Positions 43,035 through 50,602 of a stretch of DNA of 64,000 nucleotides are shown here, in pieces. Positions within the stretch are counted from its first letter, which is position 1, and every line of letters begins with the position of its first letter. Both the position numbers and the translations under genes were made by a program. This stretch comes from Amedibacillus dolichus DSM 3991. GTDB lineage: Bacteria > Bacillota_I > Bacilli_A > Erysipelotrichales > Erysipelotrichaceae. The stretch lies in contig NZ_DS483474.1 of assembly GCF_000154285.1 (NCBI RefSeq), forward strand, positions 301,127-365,126. The letters run 5' to 3'. The notes under the pieces are model-generated. The model ran no database searches. It saw only the letters and a list, made by a program, of their open reading frames with translations, and was not told the DNA's origin.

Positions 43035-44357
43035 TTATCGAGGAAGGGTGCGTTTGTTCCCTCGATAATGTAGGAAGTATCCAAGCGTACAGCCGATGAT
43101 GGCAGGTAGCAGCCAACCTAAACCAACAGAGAACAGCGGCATATTTTTCATAAGATCGGAAAAGAACGGAATATTGATATGGGCGGTTTTCATGCCGTCC
43201 ATAAAGGAAAACGGTAAAACAAAGAGCATTCCGCATTTCATGGCATTAGCTGTATGTTCCTTTAAATAAGGGGTAAGCAAAGAAACAAGTGCCAGAATCG
43301 TAACGATCGGATAAATTGTTACCAAGAGTGGTTGAACGATGACAATCAATTGATTTAAACCGACATTGGCAATGATAAAGGAGAATAAGCAAACACCGAT
43401 GAGAGTTGGCAAATAGCTAAGCTTTGGATATTCATTGCATAGATAATCGGAAAAGGAAGTGGATAAACCAATGGAGGTGGTTAGGCAGGCTAAGGTAACG
43501 GTTAAGGCTAAAATCAAATTACCGGTTTTGCCGAATAGGGTGTTTGTTACATAGGTCAATAGATTACCACCGTTAGCAAAAAGCTCCATGGAGGAGGTTT
43601 GAATGCCGATGATTAGTAAGATCGTATATACGGCAATGAGTAAAACAGCAGCAATCGAAGTACAGATAATCGTATATTTTACAACCTGTTTATGTTCGCT
43701 GATTTGAAATGCTTTTAAGGAATGAACGATCAAAATGGCAAATACCAAGCCGGCAAAGCCATCAAGTGCCAAGTAGCCCTCAATGACTCCCTTAAAAAAC
43801 GGAATGCTTTGATAATCACCACGAGGGACACCGACCTCGCCTAGTGGGGATACGATGACACCGATAAAGAGTGTAAGGATACATAGTAATAAAATCGGGG
43901 TTAAAACCTTACCGACAATATCCACAACCTTTCCTTTTCGCAATGATAAAAGTAATGTAATTCCGAAAAAAGCAAAGGTAAATAAGAATGATGCAAGCTT
44001 TGGATCGAAGCCATCAAGGAAAGGTATGATGCCGATTTCAAAGGAAACACTCCCACATCTTGGTAATGCGAACAAAGGACCGATACAAAGATATACCGTT
44101 AAGGATAGGATTTTCGCAAAGCGTGGAGATATGCGTGAGGCTAGTTCATACATACTGGTACCGGCAAGTACGACCGCTAAAACACCGGCAACCGCAATAC
44201 CGACATCACTTAAAACAAAGCCTAGCAAAGCGATTGGTGCATTGGTTCCCGCTTGTTGTCCCATGGAAGGTGGGAAGATCATATTTCCGGCACCGAAAAA
44301 GATAGCAAAAATCATGCAGGACATACCTGCGATTTGTGATAATGATAGTTTTTTCAT
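43035..44357 (-). CDS. brnQ: Branched-chain amino acid:cation symporter BrnQ
   Basis: A 440-residue LIVCS-family transporter with 12 membrane segments. The family N terminus is clear: SCMIFAIFFGAGNMIFPPSM and then QAGTNAPIALLGFVLSDVG. It takes up Leu, Ile and Val with sodium or protons. AAAAGGAGAAC precedes the ATG at 44357. A 40-codon ORF ends 17 bp upstream of that ATG (see the leader feature), which suggests attenuation or reinitiation control by branched-chain amino acids. It lies upstream of crcB on the same strand. Confidence 0.95.
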   Translation of the reverse strand: MKKLSLSQIAGMSCMIFAIFFGAGNMIFPPSMGQQAGTNAPIALLGFVLSDVGIAVAGVLAVVLAGTSMYELASRISPRFAKILSLTVYLCIGPLFALPRCGSVSFEIGIIPFLDGFDPKLASFLFTFAFFGITLLLSLRKGKVVDIVGKVLTPILLLCILTLFIGVIVSPLGEVGVPRGDYQSIPFFKGVIEGYLALDGFAGLVFAILIVHSLKAFQISEHKQVVKYTIICTSIAAVLLIAVYTILLIIGIQTSSMELFANGGNLLTYVTNTLFGKTGNLILALTVTLACLTTSIGLSTSFSDYLCNEYPKLSYLPTLIGVCLFSFIIANVGLNQLIVIVQPLLVTIYPIVTILALVSLLTPYLKEHTANAMKCGMLFVLPFSFMDGMKTAHINIPFFSDLMKNMPLFSVGLGWLLPAIIGCTLGYFLHYRGNKRTLPR

Positions 44358-44374
44358 AAGTCTGTTCTCCTTTT

Positions 44375-44497
44375 TTAAATATTTGTTGTGATATGATGAG
44401 TAAAAAGAGAATCGCAGACTCGATAAACGAAAGCATAAGAAAAAATCATAATGTGAATAATGACGTTTTGATGCTTGCGATACATGACTTTTTCCAT
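44375..44497 (-). CDS. Candidate 40-residue leader ORF of brnQ
   Basis: On the minus strand ATG 44497 follows GAGGGAAAC and opens 40 codons ending at 44375, only 17 bp before the brnQ ATG. The peptide starts MEKVMYRKHQNVIIHIMIFS and ends with THHITTNI; ten or more of its 40 residues are Ile, Val or Leu, including VIIHIMI. Too short for ordinary gene calling. Its place and composition suggest a leader peptide sensing branched-chain amino acids or a coupled small protein. No clear terminator-antiterminator pair was found in it, so attenuation is only a hypothesis. Confidence 0.4.
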   Translation of the reverse strand: MEKVMYRKHQNVIIHIMIFSYAFVYRVCDSLFTHHITTNI

Positions 44498-44595
44498 ACG
44501 TTTCCCTCTTTTTGATATTTTAACATACGAATATCCATAATGAAAGAATAATTTATTTATTTTTCATGTTTGCAATTATCCTTTCAGAAAGAATG

Positions 44596-44623
44596 TGAAA
44601 ACAGCCGAGGTGTATCGGCTGTT
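44596..44623 (-). terminator. Terminator of XRE regulator gene
   Basis: Stem AACAGCCGA / TCGGCTGTT (44600-44608 and 44615-44623), 6-nt loop; on the minus strand TTTTCAC follows. Confidence 0.7.
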
Positions 44624-44657
44624 GGTAAGTATTTTATAGTTATGTGTTTCTTGCCTT

Positions 44658-45092
44658 CTAAACAGTTGCGAGAATATCTTTAAGAACTAACATAGAGTTT
44701 AGCTTATTATAGCCATAAGTTTTTTCCAACTGTAAGAATAGGGAAAGAATTTGAGAGGCATAATAGGGAATATCAACCTCTTTTTGATATTCGTTAAGAA
44801 TCGGATATTTCTTGCGCCAAAGCTTTGTCCAATCTATTTTGTTTGTTAATTCTTCGCTTGTGCGCTCAATAATATCCTGTAATTCCTGAACATCACTGTC
44901 AAATGTGATAAGCTCATCTAGGGAAATACCGTAGATTGTTGCTAGGGTTTTGGCTTGGCAAATATCAGGTAGAGTTTCGCAGGTTTCCCATTTAGAAATC
45001 GTTTGACGACTGACACCGAGTTTCTCTGCCACACTTTCTTGTGAAAGACCTTTACGTTTACGTGCCATCATTAAATGATTGCCGATATTCAT
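44658..45092 (-). CDS. XRE-family transcriptional regulator
   Basis: A 144-residue regulator. The HTH is at residues 5-60: LMMARKRKGLSQESVAEKLG then SRQTISKWETCETLPD, a standard XRE/Cro fold with recognition helix SRQTISKWE. The C-terminal part is helical and has no known domain (LWRKKYPILNEYQKEVDIPY). Such proteins usually control a neighbour or themselves; the nearest candidates are brnQ downstream and the small RNA upstream. The start is ATG 45092 with GGAGGAAAC upstream (GTG 45095 is adjacent). It is the first gene downstream of the small RNA terminator. Confidence 0.88.
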   Translation of the reverse strand: MNIGNHLMMARKRKGLSQESVAEKLGVSRQTISKWETCETLPDICQAKTLATIYGISLDELITFDSDVQELQDIIERTSEELTNKIDWTKLWRKKYPILNEYQKEVDIPYYASQILSLFLQLEKTYGYNKLNSMLVLKDILATV

Positions 45093-45186
45093 CACGTTTC
45101 CTCCTTTTCAATGCCTTTTTATTGTATCGAAAAACAAGAAGAAATACCACCAAGAAAGGCTTGCAATTCAGCCCGTAATTTTGACA

Positions 45187-45293
45187 TAAAAAAAGTGTTA
45201 ATGCTATCGGTTTGATTTGGGGGAAGAAATCTGATTTACTCATATTTATGTGGGGGAAGAAAGAGTAAATTAGAAGGGATAGCATTAACACCT
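45187..45293 (-). ncRNA. Candidate small RNA with twin C-rich loops
   Basis: Read on the minus strand, TTGATT (45324-45319), a 17-bp spacer and TACACT (45301-45296) form a promoter whose start site falls at about 45290-45292. The transcript opens with GTGTTAATGCTATC and closes with its perfect complement GATAGCATTAACAC (14 bp; 45278-45291 with 45195-45208), followed by seven T. Inside are an 8-bp hairpin (ATTTACTC/GAGTAAAT) and a 5-bp hairpin (GATTT/AAATC). Each exposes the same 12-mer TTTCTTCCCCCA, complementary to G-rich ribosome sites. About 106 nt; no ORF. Confidence 0.65.
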
Positions 45294-45295
45294 TT

Positions 45296-45324
45296 AGTGT
45301 ATCGTAAACGGGCGAGGAAATCAA
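45296..45324 (-). promoter_or_regulatory. Promoter of the candidate small RNA
   Basis: Minus strand TTGATT, 17-bp spacer, TACACT; four of six consensus matches in each box. Its expected start coincides with the first base of the closing stem of the RNA. Confidence 0.55.
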
Positions 45325-45379
45325 TAATTTGTAGCTATTTCTATGCAAATAAATACATGAAAAGTCATACGAAAGTGTT

Positions 45380-46051
45380 TTAAAGCGATAGAAGCTCCTC
45401 TAAGGAATGTTTACGGTAATCGAAAATCACCTGTTTGACCTGTGGAAAAGATTGGTAATTCAAGGATTTATTGCTGCCGCTAACGGCAATCAGCTTTGCC
45501 GGATTACATTTTATAGCGCTTTGAATACCGGAAAGAGAATCCTCGAAAATCAAACAATCCTCAAGCTTTACACCGATTGCCTGCGCTGCCTTTTGATACA
45601 TGGTAGTTTTATCGGCATGTGTACCGTCATCATAAACGATTTTTGCCGGATCAAAAAAACGATCCAATTGAAAATGCTCCACAAAAAAATCAATATTAGG
45701 CTTGATGGAGGCAGAAGCAATCGTCATTAAGATACCCTGCTGCTTAGCTTCCTCTAAAAGCTCTTCCAAGCCGAAAACCAAATGATAATCCTTTCCTTCA
45801 CTACGACATACCTCACGATACATCGCCTCCTTTTCCGATGACAGCTTTTCACTTTCGGATTCACTCATATCACCGAGAATAAGCTGAATGATTTGTTTGT
45901 TGGGGCGACCGTGTGCTTGTTCCATTTCTTCACTTGCGACCGGTTTGCCGCGATATTTCATACTGAAATGATCCCATGCCTGCTTATGTTCTTTATCATC
46001 AAAAACCATTGTTCCGTTAAAATCAAATAAGATTGCTTTAGCTTTCTTCAT
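45380..46051 (-). CDS. HAD-IA hydrolase, beta-phosphoglucomutase-like
   Basis: A 223-residue HAD-superfamily phosphatase with a helical cap. Motif I is ILFDFNGTMVFDD, so the second catalytic Asp is Asn (DFNGT), a variant seen in a subgroup of the family and likely to lower or change phosphatase activity. Motif II is TIASASIKPNI, and motifs III/IV appear as CLIFEDSLSGIQSA. Substrate unknown; beta-phosphoglucomutase-like is the nearest common label. The start is ATG 46051 with AAAGGGAGG upstream. It ends about 55 bp before the small RNA promoter on the same strand. Confidence 0.88.
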   Translation of the reverse strand: MKKAKAILFDFNGTMVFDDKEHKQAWDHFSMKYRGKPVASEEMEQAHGRPNKQIIQLILGDMSESESEKLSSEKEAMYREVCRSEGKDYHLVFGLEELLEEAKQQGILMTIASASIKPNIDFFVEHFQLDRFFDPAKIVYDDGTHADKTTMYQKAAQAIGVKLEDCLIFEDSLSGIQSAIKCNPAKLIAVSGSNKSLNYQSFPQVKQVIFDYRKHSLEELLSL

Positions 46052-46182
46052 AAATGTCCTCCCTTTTGTTATAATTGTATTACTTTTTGATGAATGCACA
46101 AGCAAAATGATAAAATTTAGGTATAGTTTTTAAGAGTAAGGAAAAGCATACAGCCATCTTGATAGGAGAAAGGATCGTTTTT

Positions 46183-47421
46183 ATGGAAAAAGAAACATTG
46201 TTTTGCAGCTTATCACTGCTATCCTATTTCGATTATGATACAACCGATGTGAGCGTAGAGGTCATGCTTGAGGAAATCGTAAACGATCAACAGCTGCGAT
46301 TGGATTATGCCGCAATGCCGGAATTTGAAGGTAATATCAAAATGTTGGAGGAGCTAAATGGCAGCGATTATCGTGATATTCGCGTGAAGTTATGTAGAAA
46401 CGATAATGCAAACAGCGGTGTAGTTTTTTATGTGTTCGCAGATGCTCTATACGATTATTATGTATTTCGTGGAAGTGAAGGCTTGGATAGTGTCAATCAT
46501 CGCACCGGCTGGCAGGATTGGGCAGACAATGTTCGAATGTTTCGTGATGAGCCGACACTTCAACAGCTAATTGCTCTGCATGAGTTTTACAAGATAGAAA
46601 AAAAGCGGCCGTTTTATTTAGCCGGTCATTCCAAGGGAGGAAATCTGGCACTGTTTATCGCCTTAGCGATGCGAGAGGATCTTATGGACTTACTTGCCGG
46701 AGTATATACCTACAATGCTCCCGGTATTACCAAAAGTATGATGAAGCTATATGCACAGCGAGCAAATGATGCAAGTTTTCAAGCCTTACTTCATATTTAT
46801 GAAAATGAAAATGATACGGTATCCTCTTTTTTTGAACATTTAGTACCACCCTGCTATTATCAATCAAGCCTTTCCTGTACGAATTTTACACAGCTGTATC
46901 ACAATCACAACTTATATGCGATTCGCTTTGAAAATGGAAGGCTGGTACCGACAGCGAATAAAAGTGCCGTACCTCGCTTGGTGCATATCTTTTTATACAA
47001 CTTTTTTGCCGGCTTGAAAAAGGAGAAACTGGAAAAGATCCTCGCGGTTTGTGATGATTATTTTAACAGCAATCTTTCCATGCAGGAGCTATACAAGGTC
47101 ATGATTTATCACATCAGCAATTATATTTCTTTGTTTGATGATATTAGCTATGACGAAATTAAGACGATTACCTTTCAGGATTTGATAGAGCGAAGGAAAA
47201 CACGCCACCTTAGTGAAAAGTTGGCAGAGGATATCGGACGTTTGCACATTCAAGAGCTGACACAACGTTTTGTTGATGGCTATGAGGCAATGATGAAAGG
47301 AAAGGCCGGAGAGCTTCAGCAGTTTATTCGTGAAAACAATCAAAAAATCATACAAATGATTCAGTCGATTCATCAAGGAAAGGAAGAACAAGCGGAAGCA
47401 AACGAGGACACACTTGCATAA
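46183..47421 (+). CDS. DUF2974 / Mbeg1-like alpha/beta hydrolase
   Basis: A 412-residue cytoplasmic protein of the DUF2974 (Mbeg1-like) family. The lipase-type elbow is FYLAGHSKGGNLALF, with Ser in GHSKGG, and an FRGSE segment supplies the oxyanion part. It has no signal peptide. The second half is helical and unassigned. A lipase or esterase activity is plausible but unproven for the family. The start is ATG 46183, with GGAGAAAGGA upstream; TTG 46159 would only add eight residues. A PadR regulator follows 63 bp downstream and could control it. Confidence 0.82.
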   Translation: MEKETLFCSLSLLSYFDYDTTDVSVEVMLEEIVNDQQLRLDYAAMPEFEGNIKMLEELNGSDYRDIRVKLCRNDNANSGVVFYVFADALYDYYVFRGSEGLDSVNHRTGWQDWADNVRMFRDEPTLQQLIALHEFYKIEKKRPFYLAGHSKGGNLALFIALAMREDLMDLLAGVYTYNAPGITKSMMKLYAQRANDASFQALLHIYENENDTVSSFFEHLVPPCYYQSSLSCTNFTQLYHNHNLYAIRFENGRLVPTANKSAVPRLVHIFLYNFFAGLKKEKLEKILAVCDDYFNSNLSMQELYKVMIYHISNYISLFDDISYDEIKTITFQDLIERRKTRHLSEKLAEDIGRLHIQELTQRFVDGYEAMMKGKAGELQQFIRENNQKIIQMIQSIHQGKEEQAEANEDTLA

Positions 47422-47484
47422 TGAGGCTATCTATTGTATTCTAATAGTAGAATATTAAAACGATGTATAGAAAAGAGGGAAACT

Positions 47485-48039
47485 ATGCCTTTAAAACATG
47501 CGATTTTAGGACTGTTGAATTATGCCGATATGTCCGGTTATGATATTGATCGCTTCTTTAAAAGCTCGATTGCTTTTTATTGGCATGCGCAAACATCACA
47601 GATTTATAAGGAACTGAACAATTTAACTGCCAATCATTATGTGGAAAGCGATATTGTTTATCAAAGTGATAAACCGAATAAAAAGCTGTTTCATATTACC
47701 GATGAGGGGAAGGTGGAGCTGCATCGCTGGCTTGCCGATGCAAACATTGATGATATTATGAAATATAAAAATCCTTTGTTGATCAAGATTTTCTTTTCCG
47801 GAAATTTAGGGATTGATCAAACGATGCGCCTATTGGAGAAATATATTCAAAGTTGTGCGCAGATTATCGAGGATATGAATGCCGATATTAACAAGATTTC
47901 GGAATTTGAAGCACAAATCGAGCAAAAAGATGAATCGTTCTTTTGGAGCATGACGATGACCTATGGCTTTATGTATTATCAAAATGAGATCAAATGGGCG
48001 AATTGGTGTATTGATAAGCTGAAGGAAAGAATTTCATAA
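47485..48039 (+). CDS. PadR-family transcriptional regulator
   Basis: A 184-residue regulator with an N-terminal PadR winged helix (MPLKHAILGLLNYADMSGYD, then SQIYKELNNLTANHYVESDI) and a C-terminal helical Vir_act_alpha_C-like dimer domain (LLEKYIQSCAQIIEDMNADI). PadR proteins repress phenolic-acid or multidrug genes. The likely target is the DUF2974 gene directly upstream or an unlinked one. The start is ATG 47485 with AAGAGGGAAA upstream; the frame from 47434 includes the intergenic region. It may be cotranscribed with the hydrolase. Confidence 0.88.
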   Translation: MPLKHAILGLLNYADMSGYDIDRFFKSSIAFYWHAQTSQIYKELNNLTANHYVESDIVYQSDKPNKKLFHITDEGKVELHRWLADANIDDIMKYKNPLLIKIFFSGNLGIDQTMRLLEKYIQSCAQIIEDMNADINKISEFEAQIEQKDESFFWSMTMTYGFMYYQNEIKWANWCIDKLKERIS

Positions 48040-48171
48040 AAGCTTAAAAATATTGAATTATAAAGGATTGAAAGCGGTTTTGAAAAGAAAGTGAAATCGC
48101 TTTTGTGATTTCTTTGACTATCTATATAAAAGTGCTATAATAAGCCCATAAATGATAAGGAGGAGAATCCC

Positions 48172-48465
48172 ATGGCAAAATTGGAAATGCAGGATTACAT
48201 AAACTGTTTACAGGCTAAAAAACAGGAAGCGCATGACAAGCAGTGGTTGTATATTGAGGTAAATGCGAAGGATTTATTGGAAGAATGTGAGCCGGGTGTG
48301 AAAAACCAAAATGTTTGTTGCAAGGCGATGCTTGATGCAATGCTTGAGGGAGATGGCTTTGTCGTGGAGCCTAAAAATAAGAGTAAGTGTGCAGCTAGTT
48401 TAACGATTCGCTATTATGTAGATAATCTAAGTCCGGAGCGTAGAAAATACTCAGAAGTAAAATAA
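48172..48465 (+). CDS. Small soluble protein, unknown function
   Basis: A 97-residue protein, MAKLEMQDYINCLQAKKQEA at the start, with Cys pairs (ECEPG, QNVCC, KSKC) and a SLTIRYYVDNLSPERRKY C-terminal part. No signal peptide or membrane segment. I recognise no domain. The Cys residues may bind metal. AAGGAGGAGAA precedes ATG 48172, and a compact terminator follows, so it is monocistronic. It lies next to luxS but with a terminator between them. Confidence 0.7.
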   Translation: MAKLEMQDYINCLQAKKQEAHDKQWLYIEVNAKDLLEECEPGVKNQNVCCKAMLDAMLEGDGFVVEPKNKSKCAASLTIRYYVDNLSPERRKYSEVK

Positions 48466-48468
48466 ACA

Positions 48469-48492
48469 AAAGACCTGTTTGGCAGGTCTTTT
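48469..48492 (+). terminator. Terminator of small unknown gene
   Basis: Stem AAAGACCTG / CAGGTCTTT (48469-48477 and 48483-48491), 5-nt loop, T run. Confidence 0.85.
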
Positions 48493-48522
48493 CGTTATCA
48501 AGGATAGAAAGGAATAAGCAAG

Positions 48523-48987
48523 ATGAAGAAGATTACAAGCTTTTGTATCGATCACGATATATTAGGAAAGGGAATGTATATCTCACGCATTGATGGGGAT
48601 ATCATTACCTATGATTTGCGTATGGTTGTGCCTAATGGGGGAGTGTACTTGGAAAATGCCGGTTTGCACACCTTTGAGCATTTATTTGCAACCTATGTTC
48701 GCAACTCAAAATATAGTGAGGATATTATTTATGCCGGTCCGATGGGCTGTCGTACAGGATTCTATTTCCTTACTCGTGATAGCATAAGCAAACAAGAAGC
48801 GATTGCTTTGGTACAGGATACCATGAAGTTTATTGCGGAATTTGAAGGCGATATTCCCGGAGCGCAGGAACCTAAGGAATGTGGTAATTATTTAGATCAT
48901 AACCTTGCACAAGCAAAGGCTTATGCAATGGATTACAAAGAAGTGATACAGGAGTGGAGCGTTGAGAAGCTTCGCTATCCGGAATAG
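48523..48987 (+). CDS. luxS: S-ribosylhomocysteine lyase LuxS
   Basis: A 154-residue LuxS. The metal site HTFEH (His49, His53) and the later ligand Cys120 in EPKECGNYLDH are present, as is the catalytic Cys76 in MGCRTGFY. It splits S-ribosylhomocysteine to homocysteine and DPD, the precursor of the AI-2 signal, as part of the activated methyl cycle. The usual partner mtnN is not adjacent. AAAGGAATAAG precedes ATG 48523. A weak hairpin follows the stop. Confidence 0.97.
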   Translation: MKKITSFCIDHDILGKGMYISRIDGDIITYDLRMVVPNGGVYLENAGLHTFEHLFATYVRNSKYSEDIIYAGPMGCRTGFYFLTRDSISKQEAIALVQDTMKFIAEFEGDIPGAQEPKECGNYLDHNLAQAKAYAMDYKEVIQEWSVEKLRYPE

Positions 48988-49039
48988 TTATTTTACGAAC
49001 AAGAGGCTGTAATGGTCTCTTTTGTTTTATTAAAATAGG

Positions 49040-49063
49040 AAAAAAGTGCGCATATAAGCGCAC
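49040..49063 (-). terminator. Terminator of the GntR-ABC operon
   Basis: Stem GTGCGC / GCGCAC (49046-49051 and 49058-49063), 6-nt loop; on the minus strand TTTTTTCC follows. Confidence 0.85.
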
Positions 49064-49076
49064 ACGAAGGGAAGGA

Positions 49077-49775
49077 TTAGGGTGCAGTCTTAGCTTTGGG
49101 ACGATAGGTATCTAATAAAGCACGCAAGTCTTTTCCTTCTTTGTTTAATTCATCTATGAAAACATCTTCTTTGATACTTCCATTATCCAAAACAATACAG
49201 CGGTCAATAACATTTTCGATTTCTTCTATGTTATGAGTAGAAATTAAAATAATTACATCATCTTTTAACTGCTCAATCAATAAGCGAACAGTATCTTCTT
49301 TGGCATAAATATCTAGGGTAGTAAAGGGTTCATCTAAAATGATCAGTTTGGCATTCGTCGCAAATCCGGCACTGATTTCCACTTTTAACTGCTGTCCTTT
49401 GGATAAATTACGAATATGTGTAGTGGTATCCACTTCGAATTGTTCCAATAATTTTTGATAATCGTCTTTTGAAAAGGAAGGGTAATACATAGCAAGAAAA
49501 TTTCCGTATTCTTCTGCACTCATGTAAGGAAAAAAACTACCATCTTCACTGATAAAGGCAATCTGAGTATATTGTTCTTCTATACTTTTTCCATTGTAGG
49601 ACACTACACCGCTGTCGATTGGCACTAGGTTTAAAATAGCTTTTAACAAGGTGGTTTTCCCACTTCCGTTTCTTCCAAGGATACCGGTAATTTGACCTTC
49701 CTGAAATGTGATTGAGGTTTTTTGTAATCCATGATTATTACGATATAATTTACTTACTTGTTCTAATTTCAACAT
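49077..49775 (-). CDS. ABC transporter ATP-binding protein
   Basis: A 232-residue ATPase subunit. Walker A is LGRNGSGKTTLLKAIL, the signature is NLSKGQQLKVEIS (LSGGQ variant LSKGQ), and Walker B is LIILDEPFTTLD. It belongs to the DrugE/BcrA-type exporter group that pairs with ABC-2 permeases. It is the last gene of a five-gene unit (GntR, permease, anchored protein, permease, ATPase), overlapping the upstream permease by 7 bp. The YtrA-type regulator upstream suggests induction by cell-wall stress or antibiotic peptides. The LSKGQ change is seen in YtrB-like proteins. Confidence 0.92.
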   Translation of the reverse strand: MLKLEQVSKLYRNNHGLQKTSITFQEGQITGILGRNGSGKTTLLKAILNLVPIDSGVVSYNGKSIEEQYTQIAFISEDGSFFPYMSAEEYGNFLAMYYPSFSKDDYQKLLEQFEVDTTTHIRNLSKGQQLKVEISAGFATNAKLIILDEPFTTLDIYAKEDTVRLLIEQLKDDVIILISTHNIEEIENVIDRCIVLDNGSIKEDVFIDELNKEGKDLRALLDTYRPKAKTAP

Positions 49776-50602
49776 AGCTTTAACCTCCTGTATGTATATA
49801 CTGTTTCAAGCTTTATTATAAATAGTAGACTAAATGTGAGTGAAGCGATGAAAACAAAGGATCTCATATTTACTTCTACAAGCATGATTGTCATGATTAC
49901 GATATAAGCGATTATTAACAAGGCTTCTTTTAATTGTACATTCTCTTTTAGGATATGAAGTGTATAAACTTCTGCAAGGATAAAGGAAAGAAAACAACTG
50001 ATAAGGTTTAATAAGCCTGCAAAGCTATTGGGATAGAATGTGTGAAATAGATATGCTTCTTGGGGAGAGAGCATAGATTCTATGTAATTATTAACATAGA
50101 GGGCTTGTGATAGATTTTCTTCTTGTGTCGAAAACATATAGGAAAACGATTGGTAGGTAGTAGGGATCGAGGAATGACTTTCAAGTGAATCCAGCAAACT
50201 TACAAAATATTGAAAAGCTAGATACATAACCATAAGACTGAGGATATAGAAGGTTATTGTTATGATTGAAAGTATGATGATATCCGCAAGCATACGTTTC
50301 TTTTGTGTATGTGCCAACAGCAGCCATCTTGTTTTTCCTTGGCGATAGTCAAGGGCGATACGTAAGATATAGTAGAAACCGGAAATGATTATAAAGAAGT
50401 AAGTGAGTGTATATATCCGGTTAAAATAATCGGATATATGTTGTGTCCATGTCCATAAAGGTGTAGTATAGTTTGAAATATCATACGCTATTTCATGTGT
50501 CGAAGAAATACTCAATAAAAGAAATGCACATAGCAGTAGCATATATACGATGAAGATACGTTTAAAATGATATTTTAGCTCTTGTTTTAACATATAGATC
50601 AC
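49769..50602 (-). CDS. ABC-2 type permease
   Basis: A 277-residue membrane protein with about six membrane segments: one near the N terminus (FIVYMLLLCAFLLLSIS), several grouped at 65-130, then a large polar loop of about 60 residues between helices. The last helices end in LLFIIKLETVYTYRRLKLC. Together with the ATPase it forms an exporter or a lipid-domain sensor. The start overlaps the stop of the upstream gene by 4 bp (ATGA). The substrate is not predictable; the operon type is YtrABCDEF-like. Confidence 0.82.
   Translation of the reverse strand: MIYMLKQELKYHFKRIFIVYMLLLCAFLLLSISSTHEIAYDISNYTTPLWTWTQHISDYFNRIYTLTYFFIIISGFYYILRIALDYRQGKTRWLLLAHTQKKRMLADIIILSIITITFYILSLMVMYLAFQYFVSLLDSLESHSSIPTTYQSFSYMFSTQEENLSQALYVNNYIESMLSPQEAYLFHTFYPNSFAGLLNLISCFLSFILAEVYTLHILKENVQLKEALLIIAYIVIMTIMLVEVNMRSFVFIASLTFSLLFIIKLETVYTYRRLKLC

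Noticed and set aside
45195..45291. Small RNA locus read as a MITE with 14-bp terminal repeats
   Set aside because: No target duplication in the flanks, and an in-line promoter plus T-tract fit transcription better; still kept as the main alternative.
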